A stretch of 64,000 nt of DNA, taken from NCBI RefSeq assembly GCF_016859285.1, contig NC_053413.1, forward strand, positions 22,622,939 through 22,686,938. Reading direction: 5' to 3'. Made by a program: the position numbers and the translations under genes. Source of the DNA: Xiphias gladius. Lineage: Eukaryota; Chordata; Actinopteri; Istiophoriformes; Xiphiidae. Positions 13,190-26,700 of the stretch are shown piece after piece (position 1 is the stretch's first letter; every line of letters starts with the position of its first letter). Below the pieces are notes generated by a model. That model was not told the DNA's origin, did no database searches, and saw only the letters and a list, made by a program, of their open reading frames with translations.

Positions 13190-15327
13190 GACATTTTGCT
13201 TCTGAGAGAAAGCCGACAAACCAATGTAATTACGGTAACACAACATACCAACAGTCACACATACGACACGCTAATCGACTGAGAGGCTGCTGCCTTGATT
13301 ATTTCCTCTTTAAAAAACACAAGATGCCTGATCTCAGTGAGCTGGGGGTCTGGGGTCTACAGGTCAGTTCACTCACATAGTGTTTGTTAAAAAGTCAAAC
13401 CGAATCACAGTTGAGGGGAAAATCATACATTTATTGCCGATGACAATAACAAATAATTTACATTAATATTCACACATGTAGATGTGCAACAGTCAGCAGC
13501 TTTTCGGATCAGAGAAAAACACAAAGATGAGACCTGGTACTTTGACAAGTTGGTCAGGACACAGTTAAGTTGTTTTCAGGATGTTAAAAATCTTTCATCA
13601 GCAATTCACTGAGAACTTTGATTTCAGGCCTAGAATCACAACGTGAGCCTTTGTTTAAATAATGACTTCACATGAATTGTGCATAACAATGACAATACGT
13701 TTCTCAGTTATGGTAACACTTAGCGTTTACAAGACGTACACAAACATTTAATAAACGGTTTATAACACTCTATAAAGTAGAAGTTCTCAGCTGTAAGGAC
13801 ATTTAAGTGCACAACATTATAGTGTGTTATAAACCCTTCTTTAAATGTTTATATATGGCTTAGAAATGCTAAATAGGGGGACCTAAAATAAAGTGTTGCC
13901 CAGACATTCAAATTGGGGAACACCTGAGAACTGATGCATTAAAATGTGTCAATTATTTACCCTCCGTAACAACAGAAAAACATGTGCGTTCATTAAGACA
14001 ACGTGAGCGCAGCAACGTGGAGATGAGTTATTCCTGAAAGACAATAAACAGGTTTAACATATGAAACGAATGCAGCATTTTCCTAAAGCCATTTCACAAA
14101 ATCTGTCCAACATCATCTGATCATAGACTGGAAATATTTTATGATTATAGGCATAGTGTGGAGGTAAATCTAAACCCTCTGCCCACAGCTGCATTATTTT
14201 TCAGATTTAAATATAAGGTGTAGGTGAGACTGTGGAGAAGACATTAAATATACTTGGCAAGAGACGACGGCACTGCCATGTGTCCTACCTCTCAGCTTGC
14301 CAAAATGGACTGTCTGTTTTGTAAAACTGAGGTTATTTTAATGCAACGACATTAACAAAACTGTCTTTGTTCGCAACGTGTCCTGTGTTACATCTCCAGC
14401 TGCGAGAGCTATTATTACTACAGTGTTGGTGGTGCTGCTCTAGCGTGAACGGGGTGAGGAGAGTTTGCCCCTTCTCATGCTCTTACTGTTCGAATACGGA
14501 AGTGGTTTTTATTTTAAACAGGTGGTGCAGGAAAAGGCTCTAGAGATGACACGACAGAGGGATGTGGTACCTTTAAACCAAAAGGAAACAGCAACGACAA
14601 AGCACACCTAAACTTCACCCTTCAGCTGAATTTGACTGATCTTTTCCACACATAACCCTCCTACTCTCTCCAGGTAGAATGTACAAATCGGTCAAGTAAA
14701 ACAGAATATTCCTCAGTCAGTCGGGTAACTCTTCCTCTGTCTCTGGCCAGAAAAAACAAAACAACTAATAACTTCCTTGGCTAGTTGATGAGATGAAAAG
14801 GTGAAGAGAGCAAGAAAGAGATGAGACTGAAAAATTTCCACAACTGTTTCTTGTGTTAACAGTTACGTTTTCCTTCAAACTGACATTGTGAACAAAAGTT
14901 AAGGAATGCTGTTTAATGATTTCCGGGCTTTTGCGATGTGTAACGATGGTCACACTTCACAACATCTCTTTCTCGTTCCTTCAAAAACTGTCTAATACCG
15001 TTTCTCAAAATCAGCCTTTTTTTCTTGCAGTGAACCCAAGACAACTGACTTGACAACATAACGAGTGGTTGAGGGTTTAAAGACGGAAAGGCTCAGAGGA
15101 AATCAGTCAGAACCGCATCACGCTTTTTTGTCCTTAGTGAGCGGAGACCAAAACCTGCATCTAAAATGCGTCTGTGGCCTTCAGCTAACACTACGATGTG
15201 TGGTGGTCCTCTTTCTGCTCCCAACGTCCAGCAGTGGAAGTCGATGCGATCGGTTGGGGCAGCGCTGTGTGCGTGTGTGTGTGGTTGTGTATGATTGTGT
15301 GATGGTGGGATGATGGTGTCAAGAGGG
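13190..15327 (-). other. Probable 3' UTR of RABGGTB and intergenic sequence
   Basis: No coding exon is recognisable between the RABGGTB stop codon and the repeat that ends near 13.19 kb. An AATAAA signal on the minus strand (plus-strand TTTATT at about 13431-13436) could end a long 3' UTR. A GT-rich patch lies at about 15270-15300. The extent of the UTR is inferred. Confidence 0.35.
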
Positions 15328-18300
15328 CTAGCTGAGGAGGTCCGGCTGCAGTCCGATCCTCTGCAGGACGTCCTCAGGCATGCACAGTACTGGATTCACC
15401 GGCTTGATCTGTTCGTCTCCGAGGAGGGAGAGACCCGCGACTCCGAACAGAGTGTGAAAAGGATCCACCTGGGACAGTTAGAGAATCAGAAAGAGAAAAA
15501 GAAAAAAAAAAAAAATTAGGAGTTGCATGTCGTCACCCACCACTAATAACTGTGGTTGTTATGACACCTTGTGGGAAAACATCGTGGCACAGGTTTTCAG
15601 GGTTTAAAAAAATGATAATCTGCATCATGGAGCCAGAGAGAAGACATGAAATTCAAGTAATATCTTCTTAATGAGCTTTAATGGTGGGAAATGTGGAATG
15701 GAATCAGCAGAGATGAGTGGCCCATTTTTTTTTTATTCAATTCAGAAAATTGGTGAACCAAAAACTGCCCGACTTCATATTCTCAACTGTGAATAATAAG
15801 CTGATTTTCTTTGCATTCTATGATAGAAAAATGAATAATGTTTGGACATTTGGTCTGATGAAAACAAAATGAAAAATCTGATGTTTCACTATTTTCGGGC
15901 ATTTATAGAGCAAACAATGAATTGATTAATCAGGAAATACTGTGGCAACGGTTGATGAAAAATAAGCAATGGAGAAACTTTTTTTTTTTCTCCCACACAT
16001 GGCAAAAAAAAAAAAAAAAAACTGATCAAATTCTCACCTACACATTTTCAGGAATTCCAGTACTGAGTAACTTTTATCTCATACCTTTTCACTGGAAAAA
16101 ATATACAGTGTTGGAGACAAAAGGACAAGATCTGTGTGTATGGGTGAGAGAATCAAGAGGACTGGGAGGGTAAATAGTAGCCAGGGGACATGGAGGTGAC
16201 TACAGATGAAACAGGGGACCTAACACATTTCCTCTTTCTATGGCAGCACACGGATTTCAGTCGTGTTTCACAGCTCACCATGTCTCCTGGTCTATCAGCG
16301 AAACCTCCCGTCTCCTCGTCCTGGCAGGCCAGAATAAATGTTCGCAGCTTGGCCTTGTCGATCCAGTGAATCCTGCCGATGATTTTCAGTGACGTCAACA
16401 CCCACCACGAGTAGCACACATCTGGAAGCTGAGTGGAACAAAGAAAATCTAACTAGCAGCTACAATTTACTTTGCAGTGGTTTGGTGTAATAATACCAAC
16501 GACATTTGGATTGGCATGGTGTTGCTGACAACTTTAAAGGAAAATTATCTACAGCAAATACCACCTATATATGGCCTGCATTGTATTTTTAATGTTTAGT
16601 CTTGCTGAGAGTAACGGGTGTTGATAAATAGACATTAAAGAGCGGTAAGCACTTACATGCTTATGGGTTGTAAAAGCCAAGGCACAGAAAGGAAAACGAC
16701 ACAAAATCGGTCTGAGAATATGCAGAAACTCTGCAGCACTGATCAGTAAGGTATGAAGTGTGAGGTGAGGATTACTTCCCTGTGTGTACATCTTTCCTTC
16801 ATACGTTTTATTTATCTCACATGCAGTTATGTGTTCAACACAAACATCAGAGTCAGGTACCATAATGGAATGTGGTAGACTTGTTTTATTTACAACTGTG
16901 AGTCACTGTGAAAGGGAACCACCTCTAATAATTTAAGAGACTAAATTTCCCCTGAGAACGTGAGACGTGTTTATGTTAACACTCTTCCAATGTGAAGAAA
17001 CATGTGGTTTGCCTATGACTGTGAACCCTCAAGGCAGCAGAACTAAACCAGGAATCTGAACACTGCTCTGTTTCGGTTGACATTGTACATCGACGAGGCG
17101 GCGTCTGACTGCTCAGAACATCTGTCAAGCGCAAACCTTCTCAGGTCGTCCGTTAAGGCCTCCGGACGGGAGCTGCCTCTCGCAGAGCCACCAGCCCAGC
17201 AGGTCGGCGTTCACCTGGTGCAGCTGACCGGTGAGCGACAGGAAGCCAGTGCAGCAGTAAATCTGATAGGAAGAAGGGAAAGGAACATATTTGAGAAGGA
17301 TTTGAATACATCAGGCCGCATCACTGGGGGGTGTAAATGTAATACCAGCCACCTTCCAGGGTGAGAAAATTTCCTCCTGTTACTGTCGAGAATTGACGAC
17401 CTCTTTGTTGAGGCAGTCTCCCTCCTACGAGACCATCCTGCAGCCTCACATTTGTGATTTGTGTGAATAATCATTTAAATGCCTGATACTACATGGGTAC
17501 TAACTTAAAACCTGATTTCTTCCATTAGACTTTTAGTTTGAGCTTATTGCTTTCGCTTAAAAAGAGTTGAAAGAAAGTAAAACCCTCACGACATTTTCCC
17601 CGCACTGTACGAGGACATCACTGGACTCACCTGACCAGCGTGAGACTCTGAACCAGGTCTGCAGCCAAAACCTCCGTCAAAGTTCATACAGGATAAGACG
17701 AACTCCACAGCTTTGTCAACATTTATCTTGTCCATCTTGCCCTTAGGAAGAACAGAGGGCCAAGAGACCTCTTTAAATTACAGTGTTGTTGTGTATCTAC
17801 TTAATGATAAAAACCTGTGGAAAAAGTCATATACATACCAGTAACGCAAGTGTAGCAACAGCACAGAAGGAAAACCTTGTGTCTATTTCTCCTGTAGAGA
17901 CGAAGAACTGTCATTATAATTACAAATTAATCATAGTATGTTTATATTATATTTAAAGCAAAATGTAACAGAAATAAATGACAATTCCTATATTTTCTTT
18001 ACTGAGATTTCAGCTGCAAGCCCTGAATTGTATTTTTGTACAAATATATTTGAAAAGAATTACATACTATTTTGGGAGAGAGAGTAAGTGCTGATATTGC
18101 CTATTATGTAATCCACTGTACTAAAATTCATGTGCGCTTTACATTCATTTCTTTTTTTCATTTACGGAGCAACTTTTACTTGAGACAACATAAGTAAGAC
18201 TAAACCCTGCTCACCCCATTTGTCTCCTGCAAAGGAGCCGTCTTCCTGCTGCAGCCCTGTGACATATCCCACCACTTTGTCCACATCAATCGCATCCACA

Positions 18301-20990
18301 TTGTCATACAAGCACAAGATCTAAGGAAGATATTTTTAAAAATACCGTAATTAAACCGAGAATGAAAGTCAAAAAACAGAAACAACAACACACAAGGGTT
18401 ACAGAGCAATCAGGTTAATTTACAAACCTGATTCTAAAAGACCAAAAGGACACCTCACTGATTTTATTGTTCTGTGTGTCATCCAGGATTAAATTCCATT
18501 AAAATACATTCATATTTCTGCTTTCTTACCATCTACACTATCTGCTTTTTGATTTATCATATAGAAGATGACACCTCATCAAATTCAAATCAAGGATAAG
18601 TATTGTCTTTTTAGTTGGCAACAATTCCATTCAAGGATGCAACAATTAGTCCATTGACAGAAAATTAATCAGCAACTATTTTGATAATTTTTTAATAATT
18701 TTGAGTCATTTTTATTTAAGACAGAATTGCAAAATTATCTGGTTCCAGCTCCTCAAATCTGTATATTTTTTGGTTTCTGTGATAGTAAATTGAATATCTT
18801 TGGGTTTTGGACTGTGAAACCAAGACGTCACAATCCAAAGATCAAGCGATGGAAATTATCTTAGCTGCAGCCCTAATTGCCACCTCTCGCGGCATAAAAT
18901 TTGCTGAGAAAACAAGAATAAGCATCAATCTGTCAAAGTTCATGTTGACCCGTCTTAGGAGTCACCTGGACGGCGCTGAGGGTGTAGAGCAGGTGGGGGT
19001 CGTGTCCAATGCTGGCGCTGATACCCCCGCACTCATGCTGACAGGCTTTGATGAAGTCTATGATCTCCTCTCGGTTCATGCGGGGCAGCTGGCCCATCAG
19101 GTCCATCACCGTCAGCCCCCAGTAGATACCGCTCATCCTCAGGTACTCGGACAGCGTGTACTCCTAGACAAACACACACAGGACACGAAGGAACAACAGA
19201 GCAGGATGTGTTTACTGTACAACTCGTGGAAAAAGGTCATTTTTTTAATAGAGTTTAGGTAAAAGACTAAAAGAGTTTATAAACTTTGTATAAGGGACAT
19301 TGTAAAAGCATTCGTGTGGAGTATGGAGAGAGTTTGTGTATAGAGAACAGAATGTAAACTAAAGCTACGGTAAGGTAAAACCTGCTTTTATCGCATATGT
19401 ACCACAGACATTTTACGTTTATAATTTGTCCATTCACACAAACAGCAATAGAGAGATTGTACTTTTAAAAGACTGCTGACCAGAGCAAAAGGGCCTATTA
19501 CTTGACTTTTTACATTGATGTTGACACAATTAGCAGATTCATCGATCTAAAATGTGAGGGCTTGTGTTTTTTCTTTGTTTTATATATCATCATAAACTGA
19601 GTATCTTTGATAATTTGTTTGATTAAGTTTTGTTTGGACTGTTGAACTTGTCACCTAGGGCTCTGGGAAACTGATGTCATAAATGATAGTAAATTGAATA
19701 TCTTTGGGATTTGCAGACAAAGCAAGAGATCTGAAAACAGCACCATGGGCTTTTATATACTATTTTCTGTCATTTTATGCACAAATCAAATTATCAATTA
19801 ATCGAGAAAATAATTGGCAGATTATTTGATAATGAAAATGAGCCCTATTGGTGCCTTGCAATCACCTACTTGTGTGTATCTTCTATATCTTGTCCTGACA
19901 CCTTACTGCCTTATTTTAAAAAAAAACTCTGAATTGGAGCTTAAACGATAAGTCAATTAACTCATTAGTCGATCAGCAAAAAATATATATATTTTTGTGA
20001 TTGAGTACTCTTCGAATCATTTTTTAAAGCAAAAATGATGAAGACTTCCTGGCTCCAGCTTCTTAAATGTGAGGATTTGATGCTTTTGCTTTTCTTTGCC
20101 ATACATGATATTAACTTGAATATCTTCAGGTCCTGCAGACAAGAGATCTGAGACATCAGCATGGGCTATTATATACTATTTTTCTGTCATTTCATAGACA
20201 AAAAAGTTGATTAATGGAGAAAATTATTGGCAGATTAATCGATAATAACATCATCGTAGGTTGCAGCCCTACTGCACTGTAGCTGCAGCATATTTCTTAT
20301 TTTACAGTTTTTAATCGTGCTTTTTATGTCTTTTTTATAATGTCTTAAGGCGTTTCTGTCTCGCGTACAGCACTTTGAATTGCCTTGTTGCTGCAAATAA
20401 ACTTGCCTTGTCATTGTGCACGATTTCTAGCCTAACTCGGCCAATGAGAAACAGTCCCAGAGATTTGAGTGGTCAGGAGTGTCCAGGGTATTGTTTAAAA
20501 AAAAAGAAAAGAAAAAAGAAACACACACACTCACATAGTCATCTTTTTTGGAGCCGTAGGCTGCGATGTAGTCCGCATGTTTGTCCAGCAACAGTGTGCT
20601 GGGAGCGTCAGGCTTAATGATGACATCTTTCACTTGGGTACCCTGACATTAAAACACGAATCAAAACAGTGAAAACAGGCCACAAAACCTGACTGACCTC
20701 GTTCAACTGATAACCTCCACCCTTTCACTGTGAAAATCTGACACTGAATTAATTCATATTACGTGTCTAAGTGACTGAATATTGGCTGCCGACAGGCTAT
20801 GCTGTCGACGACCTACATGCTAACACTGATGCTAGTTACATTTTAGCCGTTTTAAAAGCCGCTTTCACGGATTAAAGGTTAAATTTGGACAGAATGGAGA
20901 CAAGTGGACACTTTAACCCAATTCGGCTCTAATGTTATCTTAAATTACACTTGCTAACGAATACATTTACAACAATATACAGGTTACCAT
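15328..20990 (-). CDS. rabggtb: Rab geranylgeranyltransferase subunit beta, 9 coding exons
   Basis: Coding exons (minus order): 20990-20988 (ATG only), 20642-20535, 19163-18966, 18320-18215, 17891-17839, 17741-17631, 17262-17137, 16428-16279, 15468-15328. All junctions are GT-AG and the lengths sum to 331 codons plus a TAG stop, the same length as human RABGGTB. This is the catalytic beta subunit that, with RABGGTA and the Rab escort protein, puts geranylgeranyl groups on Rab C-terminal cysteines in the cytosol. Prenyltransferase alpha-alpha repeats run through the protein, e.g. [19 protein letters not shown] and [19 protein letters not shown]. The zinc ligands Asp238 and Cys240 (LPDVCYSWW) and His290 (DPFHTLFG) are all present. 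The exon 7 donor is GTTTGC, weaker than the rest. The start codon ends exon 1 (ATG|GTAACC), as I recall for human; an in-frame upstream extension is described separately. Introns 2 and 3 are largely transposon-derived. Confidence 0.97.
18632..18877. mobile_element. hAT-like MITE copy in RABGGTB intron 3
   Basis: It starts with a degenerate ATGCAACAATTAGTCC end and finishes with TTAGCTGCAGCCCTAATT, the inverted terminal sequence. The internal AAATTGAATATCTTTGGG block is shared with the intron 2 copies. Confidence 0.65.
19500..20272. mobile_element. Two adjacent hAT-like MITE copies in RABGGTB intron 2
   Basis: Two copies (about 19500-19850 and 19938-20272) of a short AT-rich fish element. Copies carry terminal sequences like TGCAACTAACGATTA in opposite orientations, ATTAATCGAT-type blocks, and an internal GTAAATTGAATATCTTTGGG motif. 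No transposase is present. The hAT assignment rests on the resemblance to abundant fish MITEs and is tentative. Together they make up about half of intron 2. Confidence 0.65.
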
Positions 20991-21164
20991 TCTGAAAATT
21001 TTCGCATGATCGACTTTCTTCTTCTGCTCCTGTTGTTGCTGTTGCTGTTGCTGCTGCTGCTGCTGCTGCTTCTTCTTCTTCGTCTTTTTCACGGAGGTTG
21101 GAAACCAGCATATGAGGTGCATTGCCGCCACCTTCTGCTTCGAAGTGTGAGCCGGAGAATACAT
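20988..21164 (-). other. RABGGTB exon 1 upstream reading frame with poly-Q tract
   Basis: The reading frame of the normal RABGGTB start (20990-20988) stays open upstream to an ATG at 21164-21162, with another in-frame ATG at 21122-21120. It would add 58 residues containing a lysine-rich stretch, about 13 consecutive glutamines from CAG/CAA codons, then EQKKK. This could be 5' UTR that happens to be open or an N-terminal extension. The known family has no such extension and starts at the later ATG, so I treat the extension as unproven. The transcription start site is not visible. Confidence 0.45.
21016..21081. repeat. CTG/CAG trinucleotide repeat
   Basis: Read on the plus strand this is a run of CTT, CTG and TTG triplets with an uninterrupted CTG core at about 21047-21070. 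On the minus strand, the coding strand of RABGGTB, it reads AAG-CAG-CAA. It lies about 25 nt upstream of the usual RABGGTB start codon, inside exon 1. Confidence 0.9.
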
Positions 21165-21479
21165 CCTACCCACTTGTCTTTTTTTTTCGTCTGACCAAGC
21201 TAGACCGGTTCACTCACGTTTACATATCAAGTTCCTGAATTCCAGCCTTCCGGAGTTGTTCTTGAATACAGAAAAGAAAAAAAAAAGAAAAAATACTACA
21301 AACAGGAGCATTTTTATGTGTCACCCACAAATCCACGGGTGCTCTTGAGGGTAAAAGGTCATTTTGAAGAGGAAAAAAAATTAAGTTCAAAGCACTCATG
21401 TGGTTGGTTAAAAATAACAGTTTTGATAAACAGGGGCTGCAAATTAATATGGGATACTACATATAAAAATATTTTTTTA

Positions 21480-22205
21480 AAAACAACACATCAACCATAT
21501 CAGCACACTCGCGTCATGAGTCTGCCATAGACAAATCGTGCATGGCTGCATGGAGCATGTTGTCCATGGCGGGACACCACAGAGGAAGCAGCTGCCTTGC
21601 AAAAAGAAAAAAGAAAAACCATCGCTGCATGCCTGAAGTTTGCCAAAGAGCGCTGTGACACTCGTATGGTGTAAATAGGGCCAAGATGAACACAGCTCAG
21701 CAGAAGTTGGGTGATGAGGCAGGACAATGACCCTAAACATTGAAATAAATCTGCTACAGAATGACTTCAAGGAAAATCCACCTTTTTGTAGTTGCCCGGT
21801 CAGAGCCCAGACCTCAACCCAATGGTGATTGTGTGGAATGAGCTCAGGGGGCCGTTCACACCAGATATCCCCAGAATGGGGATGGCTGAGCTGAAGCCGT
21901 TCTGTATGGAAGAATTCCTCCTGAACACTGTGCGGGTCTGATCCGCAGCTACCAGAAGCGCTGGTTTGAGATTACTGCTGCTAAAAAGGGGTTTGACCGG
22001 TTTTTAAATCCAAGGGTTCCCTCACTTCTTCCACGGGAAATGTGAACGTTTAATGGGTGTGTTCGATCAAGCCATGAAAGATTAGAATTGTCTGTGCGCC
22101 CTCAGCTGGAGCACATGGTCTATACTTGTGACTTAGATGAAGATCAGATTACCTTTTATGACCAATTAATACAGAAAACCAGGTCATGCCAAAGGGTTCA
22201 CATAC
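21480..22205 (+). pseudogene. Tc1/mariner transposon remnant
   Basis: Translating pieces of the plus strand gives the conserved Tc1 transposase blocks DNDPKH (about 21725) and GQSPDLNP (about 21800-21825), followed by a WNE-like segment and an end containing GGGTTCACATAC, a typical Tc1 terminal sequence. The frame is broken by several stops and shifts, and the N-terminal DNA-binding part and the left terminal repeat are not recognisable. This is an old, 5'-truncated DNA transposon upstream of RABGGTB and is not expected to be active. Confidence 0.75.
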
Positions 22206-23742
22206 ATTTCAAATGGTTATGTAAAATGCATATGTGCCGTGCGCAACAGTCACTACAGTAACTAAGGTGGGGTGTAAAAGGAAAAGTAAATTCAATCCTT
22301 TGAAAGAAAACTTGGGATGCTGTAAAACATTTTAAGTTGAGTGTCGTATTAAAGATCTTAGTACACTGCAGCATATTAATCTTTGGTGTACTGTATGATT
22401 CTGCCTCCCAGAGGGAAACAGTTTCCATTATTGTCCACAACCCCCCCCCCCCAAAAAAAATAAAAATAAAACAAACACCCAACCATGATCACTTCTGAAT
22501 GGAATCATTTATTAAATGGATTTACAGATTGAAAAGCTGATGAATTCATTGTGTTATGAATGTTGTCAAAAGGGGATAAAACCGTGACAACTGAACCCCA
22601 GCCAACATTTTACATCCATACTTCCTACAGCAGCAGCGGTTCTCCATGGTTAAGTGTAAAGATGCTGCCTCTCTAGTCAACACTAGGCGTTACTGTAATG
22701 TAGAACAGCAACTGGAGGATTAATTGCTAAATAAGGCAGAAAAGCATTTTCAGACAGCATGCAGGTTAACAGTTTTTAAAACAACTCATTAGACCAACAT
22801 TCCTGTGTTTAACATTCTGGTGAGAAACAGTCGTACAGATCAAGAATAAATTGGTTTTACTGTTTGAGAATTTTTTCCTCTTTTTTTTTTTTTAAATAAA
22901 TGGGTGCAGAATGTCAATAGGGACAACCAAACACTTCACTTGTCACATTTGGTAGGATGTGATAGGCAGAACAAGGCATAAACTGGGGATCCTCCTCGAT
23001 TTTATTGCCAAGCAGAAACGAGAATAAGACCCAAAAAAAAAAAAAAAAAATCACTGTAATAAAGTGTTGCGACACGGTGTCTGGGTGAAAGTAAGGCTGA
23101 ACCTGAGGAGCAAAAGTAATCGTGCGTGTTTGGGCTGCCCTTGTCAATTTAAAAATTCAAAAAAAAGTCAACATTTATCAGCAACTTGCCTTCAAAAGAG
23201 AAACTTTAATACCAGATATAAACAACTTTACAGTTTGACATGGACAACTGGCAAATAGCGTACAGGGCTAATTCCAAAATAAATACAAGCTTTTTTTAAA
23301 ATTTATTTAATTTATTTTAATGCCATGGGATTAACACCATATCCAGGCTGTGATCAACAGCAGTGGAGTTTGTGCCTAGCTGCCATTATTTACAACCTGC
23401 TATTCCATGTGATATTTACAAGTGGGAGGTGACCTGACGACCTGAATGCAAATGGTTTGAGATTTGATATTTCGTGACTTCATGAGGATCACGTGATCGC
23501 TCCATTAAATGATTAACTGAATGAATAATGGCACTATTTCAAAAAGTTTGTGTAGACTGCCGTTTACCAAATCAGGGTCTGGATCGGTCTAGAGTAGTAA
23601 GGCAGGATGAAATGGCATTAAGGCAAACAACTTTTTGCACTGTATCCTGAGTTTAAGTGACCGGATCTACTTCCAGGAACACGTGTATGTATAGAAAAAT
23701 TACAAACTACATTTGAATGAGGACGTGTAAGGTTTGCAGAGT
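22206..23742 (-). other. Probable ACADM 3' UTR and RABGGTB-ACADM spacer
   Basis: No coding sequence is recognisable. Plus-strand TTTATT at about 22508-22513 and 23308-23313 would be AATAAA signals for ACADM on the minus strand, so transcription may run to about 22.5 kb. Poly-C/poly-A at about 22441-22460 and homopolymer runs at 22880 and 23032 are simple sequence. Confidence 0.35.
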
Positions 23743-26700
23743 TTACTTCTTGAATTTTCCCAGGTGTTCTCTGGCAATAATGAGTCTTTGGATTTGAGCA
23801 GTTCCCTCGTAGATCTAAATTAAAAAAAATGGAAATAGAAAATCAAAGTTAAAATTAGAGAATGAAGTTTGGCCAAATACTACCTCTGCTAGCGGCGATT
23901 AGGTGCACAACACCACCACCCACCTGGTAGATCTTGGCGTCTCTCATCAGCTTCTCTACCGGGTATTCGCTGTTGAACCCGTTGCCTCCAAATACCTGAA
24001 CGGCGTCCGTGGCCACCTGATTGGCGATGTCTCCAGCGAAGGCCTTGGCGATGGAGGCATAGTAGGTGTTTCTGCGGCCCTGGTCCACTTCCCAGGCTGA
24101 CCGCTGGTACGCCATCCTGGCCAGCTCCACCTTCATCGCCATCTCAGCCAGAAGGAACGACACAGCCTGGTGCTGTGAAACAGGAAGAGAGGGGCCTGTT
24201 GATACTGCACTCATCTTTGTTCTTTTAAGACTGTACACCTGAGTTGTCAATTTATTATTATAAATAAATTAATAAATAATTAATAAGTACAGTAATGACA
24301 GTACTGTCATAAGCATTTAAAAAAAAAAAAACGAACAAACCTCAGCGATAACTTTGCCAAAGGTCTTCCTCTCCAGTGCATAACTGGTAGCTTCATCAAG
24401 TGCCCTCTGTGCCAGGCCTGTTGCGCCTGCTGCCACCTGTATAGCATTTATTGCATTAGCAAAACAGACAAATCTCCAGTGACAAATTTAATTTAACATG
24501 GCATTTTATTTCCAATATTTGGAAACTTGAAATAGTTTCGTTGTAGCAAGGGAATCTCAGATGTTGGGTGATGTCTTTGATGCTATGTGGGCAGTTTTTA
24601 AAAAACCTATGAGGTTGGTAAAGGTCAACTTATTAGAACATTGTTTGCTTTCCTTTTACAGATTTTTACTGAAAAAAGTACCTGGAGCATATCAGTTTAA
24701 AGTTATGTCCACAAAAATCCAAAAGTTACTTTTCTGCTGCAAAAAAAAAAGTCCTGCTGGGACAAGGCCAGCTCTTGTGTGTTTTAAGAGAACTTGTTTT
24801 GGGGAAGACTACAGGACGGCCCTTACTGTAAGATGACGCCACCCTTTTCCAAACACTTTACACCTCACCCTGTTGGCAAAGCTTCCCTGAAAACCACATT
24901 TGTGTATCTCGCCTATCATTCACAGTATCACATTTTCTCCTGTCAGACTCCTGAAGTAGTCAGAATCATTTTCTCCGACATCTAGCACTTTTCAAAGTGT
25001 CTTTTTGACCTCATCGTCTGTTCGACAGATTCTCCATGGTTCATTTCTGCATTAAAGACTTGACACTACAACCTCATTTTTCAGGTCATGAATTTCTTTA
25101 CTCTTTGGAGGAGAAAAAAAAAAAAAGGGGGGAGGCCAAAGACTGTTTGACCCAGATTTTTGTACCTGAGAAACTTTTTTTTTTTTAAAATACATTAAAA
25201 TTCCCCTTGATAGCAGTAATGTGTTGGTGTTTAATACAAAAATAAATTCGAGAACAATCTTATACATTTGTGTATCACAGATATTCAGTCCAATTCAGTT
25301 ACAGCTAAGATACTTACTGGTGGCCGAGTGCTGTCGAAGGCACCCATGGCAATTTTGAAGCCAGCTCCCTCTGTGATCAGGACGTTCTCCTTCGGTATCC
25401 TCACATCCTCAAAGGTGATTCCTCTGGTATCAGAGCACCTCTGGCCCATGTTCATCTCCTACAAGTACATGTTATCTCCTCGTTATAGTGTCAAGTTATT
25501 GGACTGCATCAGAAACACATTATGGGACCATCCTGGCTGGATACATGCGTTTTCCTATAAATCTAATCTTTTATAAAGCCCTTATCCTTAGGTAGAGTTT
25601 ATGATGCACTTCATAAAAAGGGAGGCAAATGATTAGAGGGATAGTCTGCAGGTTTCCATCTCTAAATCATATGGCTGCCCTAAGTTTTAAAAAAAAAAAA
25701 AATGTTAATTCGGCGAGGGAATCACACTTTTGGCGTTTTCACAGAAAATGGTTTCCCAGAAGTGGGTATAAAAACTAAGATATGTATCATGTATCCACTT
25801 TAGAACAATTGGGGGTTTGTTCCAAGCAGGTTTATCAAGTTTCTGGCATTTTCACAAGTCATTTCCTTACGTCAGTCCATGTTAATAAAAAAAAAGTTCA
25901 GCCCAATCTTACCTTCCTTCCTACTTGAATTCCTGGAGTGTCAGCATCTACAATGAAGCCAGTAAAAGCCTTGCCGGTCGGACATTTAGGGTCTGCGTTG
26001 GTGCGGGCCAGGACGAAGTACCTAAAAATATGAAAGTCATAAATGGTCAAATAACCCTCAGAACAACAGACAGATGTTTGTGTTCATTACCCATATACTG
26101 TATATTAGGACATGTGCAAAAGTATGGGTGCTCTTGGACAAATTACATATTTTGCTGATCTTTAAAGTAATGATTCAACAGCACCACAAAACTACATCCT
26201 CCAAAATGATCAAGTTGAATCAACACCTCTCAAACAGTTAACAAAAACTGAACAGTATAACCTTCATGAAAGTAGGATTTATTGAAGGACTGTTGTATTA
26301 GACGGCAATAGTTTTAGCTGGTCTACCTAATAAACTGCCAACCAAGTGTATACACTGTACAACAGCAGCAATATTAGTGCATACATACCAGTTAGCTTTC
26401 CCACCATTTGTGATCCACATCTTCTGCCCGTTAACAACATACTCGTCACCCATCTTCACAGCTCGGGTCTTGATGCCGGCTACATCAGAGCCGGCCCCCG
26501 GCTCTGTGACACAGTACGCCTGCCCAAAGCAAACCACACGGGAGTTAACACTGATCTGATGGAAGTGATAGCGGTACCTTGTTGCTGGAGTCACGACACA
26601 GTAGCAAAGTAGTGCTATAATATGTCAGGGCCTATGTTCCTCCCTTCACAAGAAGCCATTTATTGCTGCTAATTCTAGAAGAAGTATTAAACAGAAACTT

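Noticed and set aside
15469-20987. SNORD45 copies in RABGGTB introns, as in human
   Set aside because: I searched the introns for paired C and D boxes with a stem and found none. A diverged copy could have been missed.
21000-21200. The poly-Q frame as a separate small gene
   Set aside because: It is continuous with the RABGGTB start codon and sits in its first exon.
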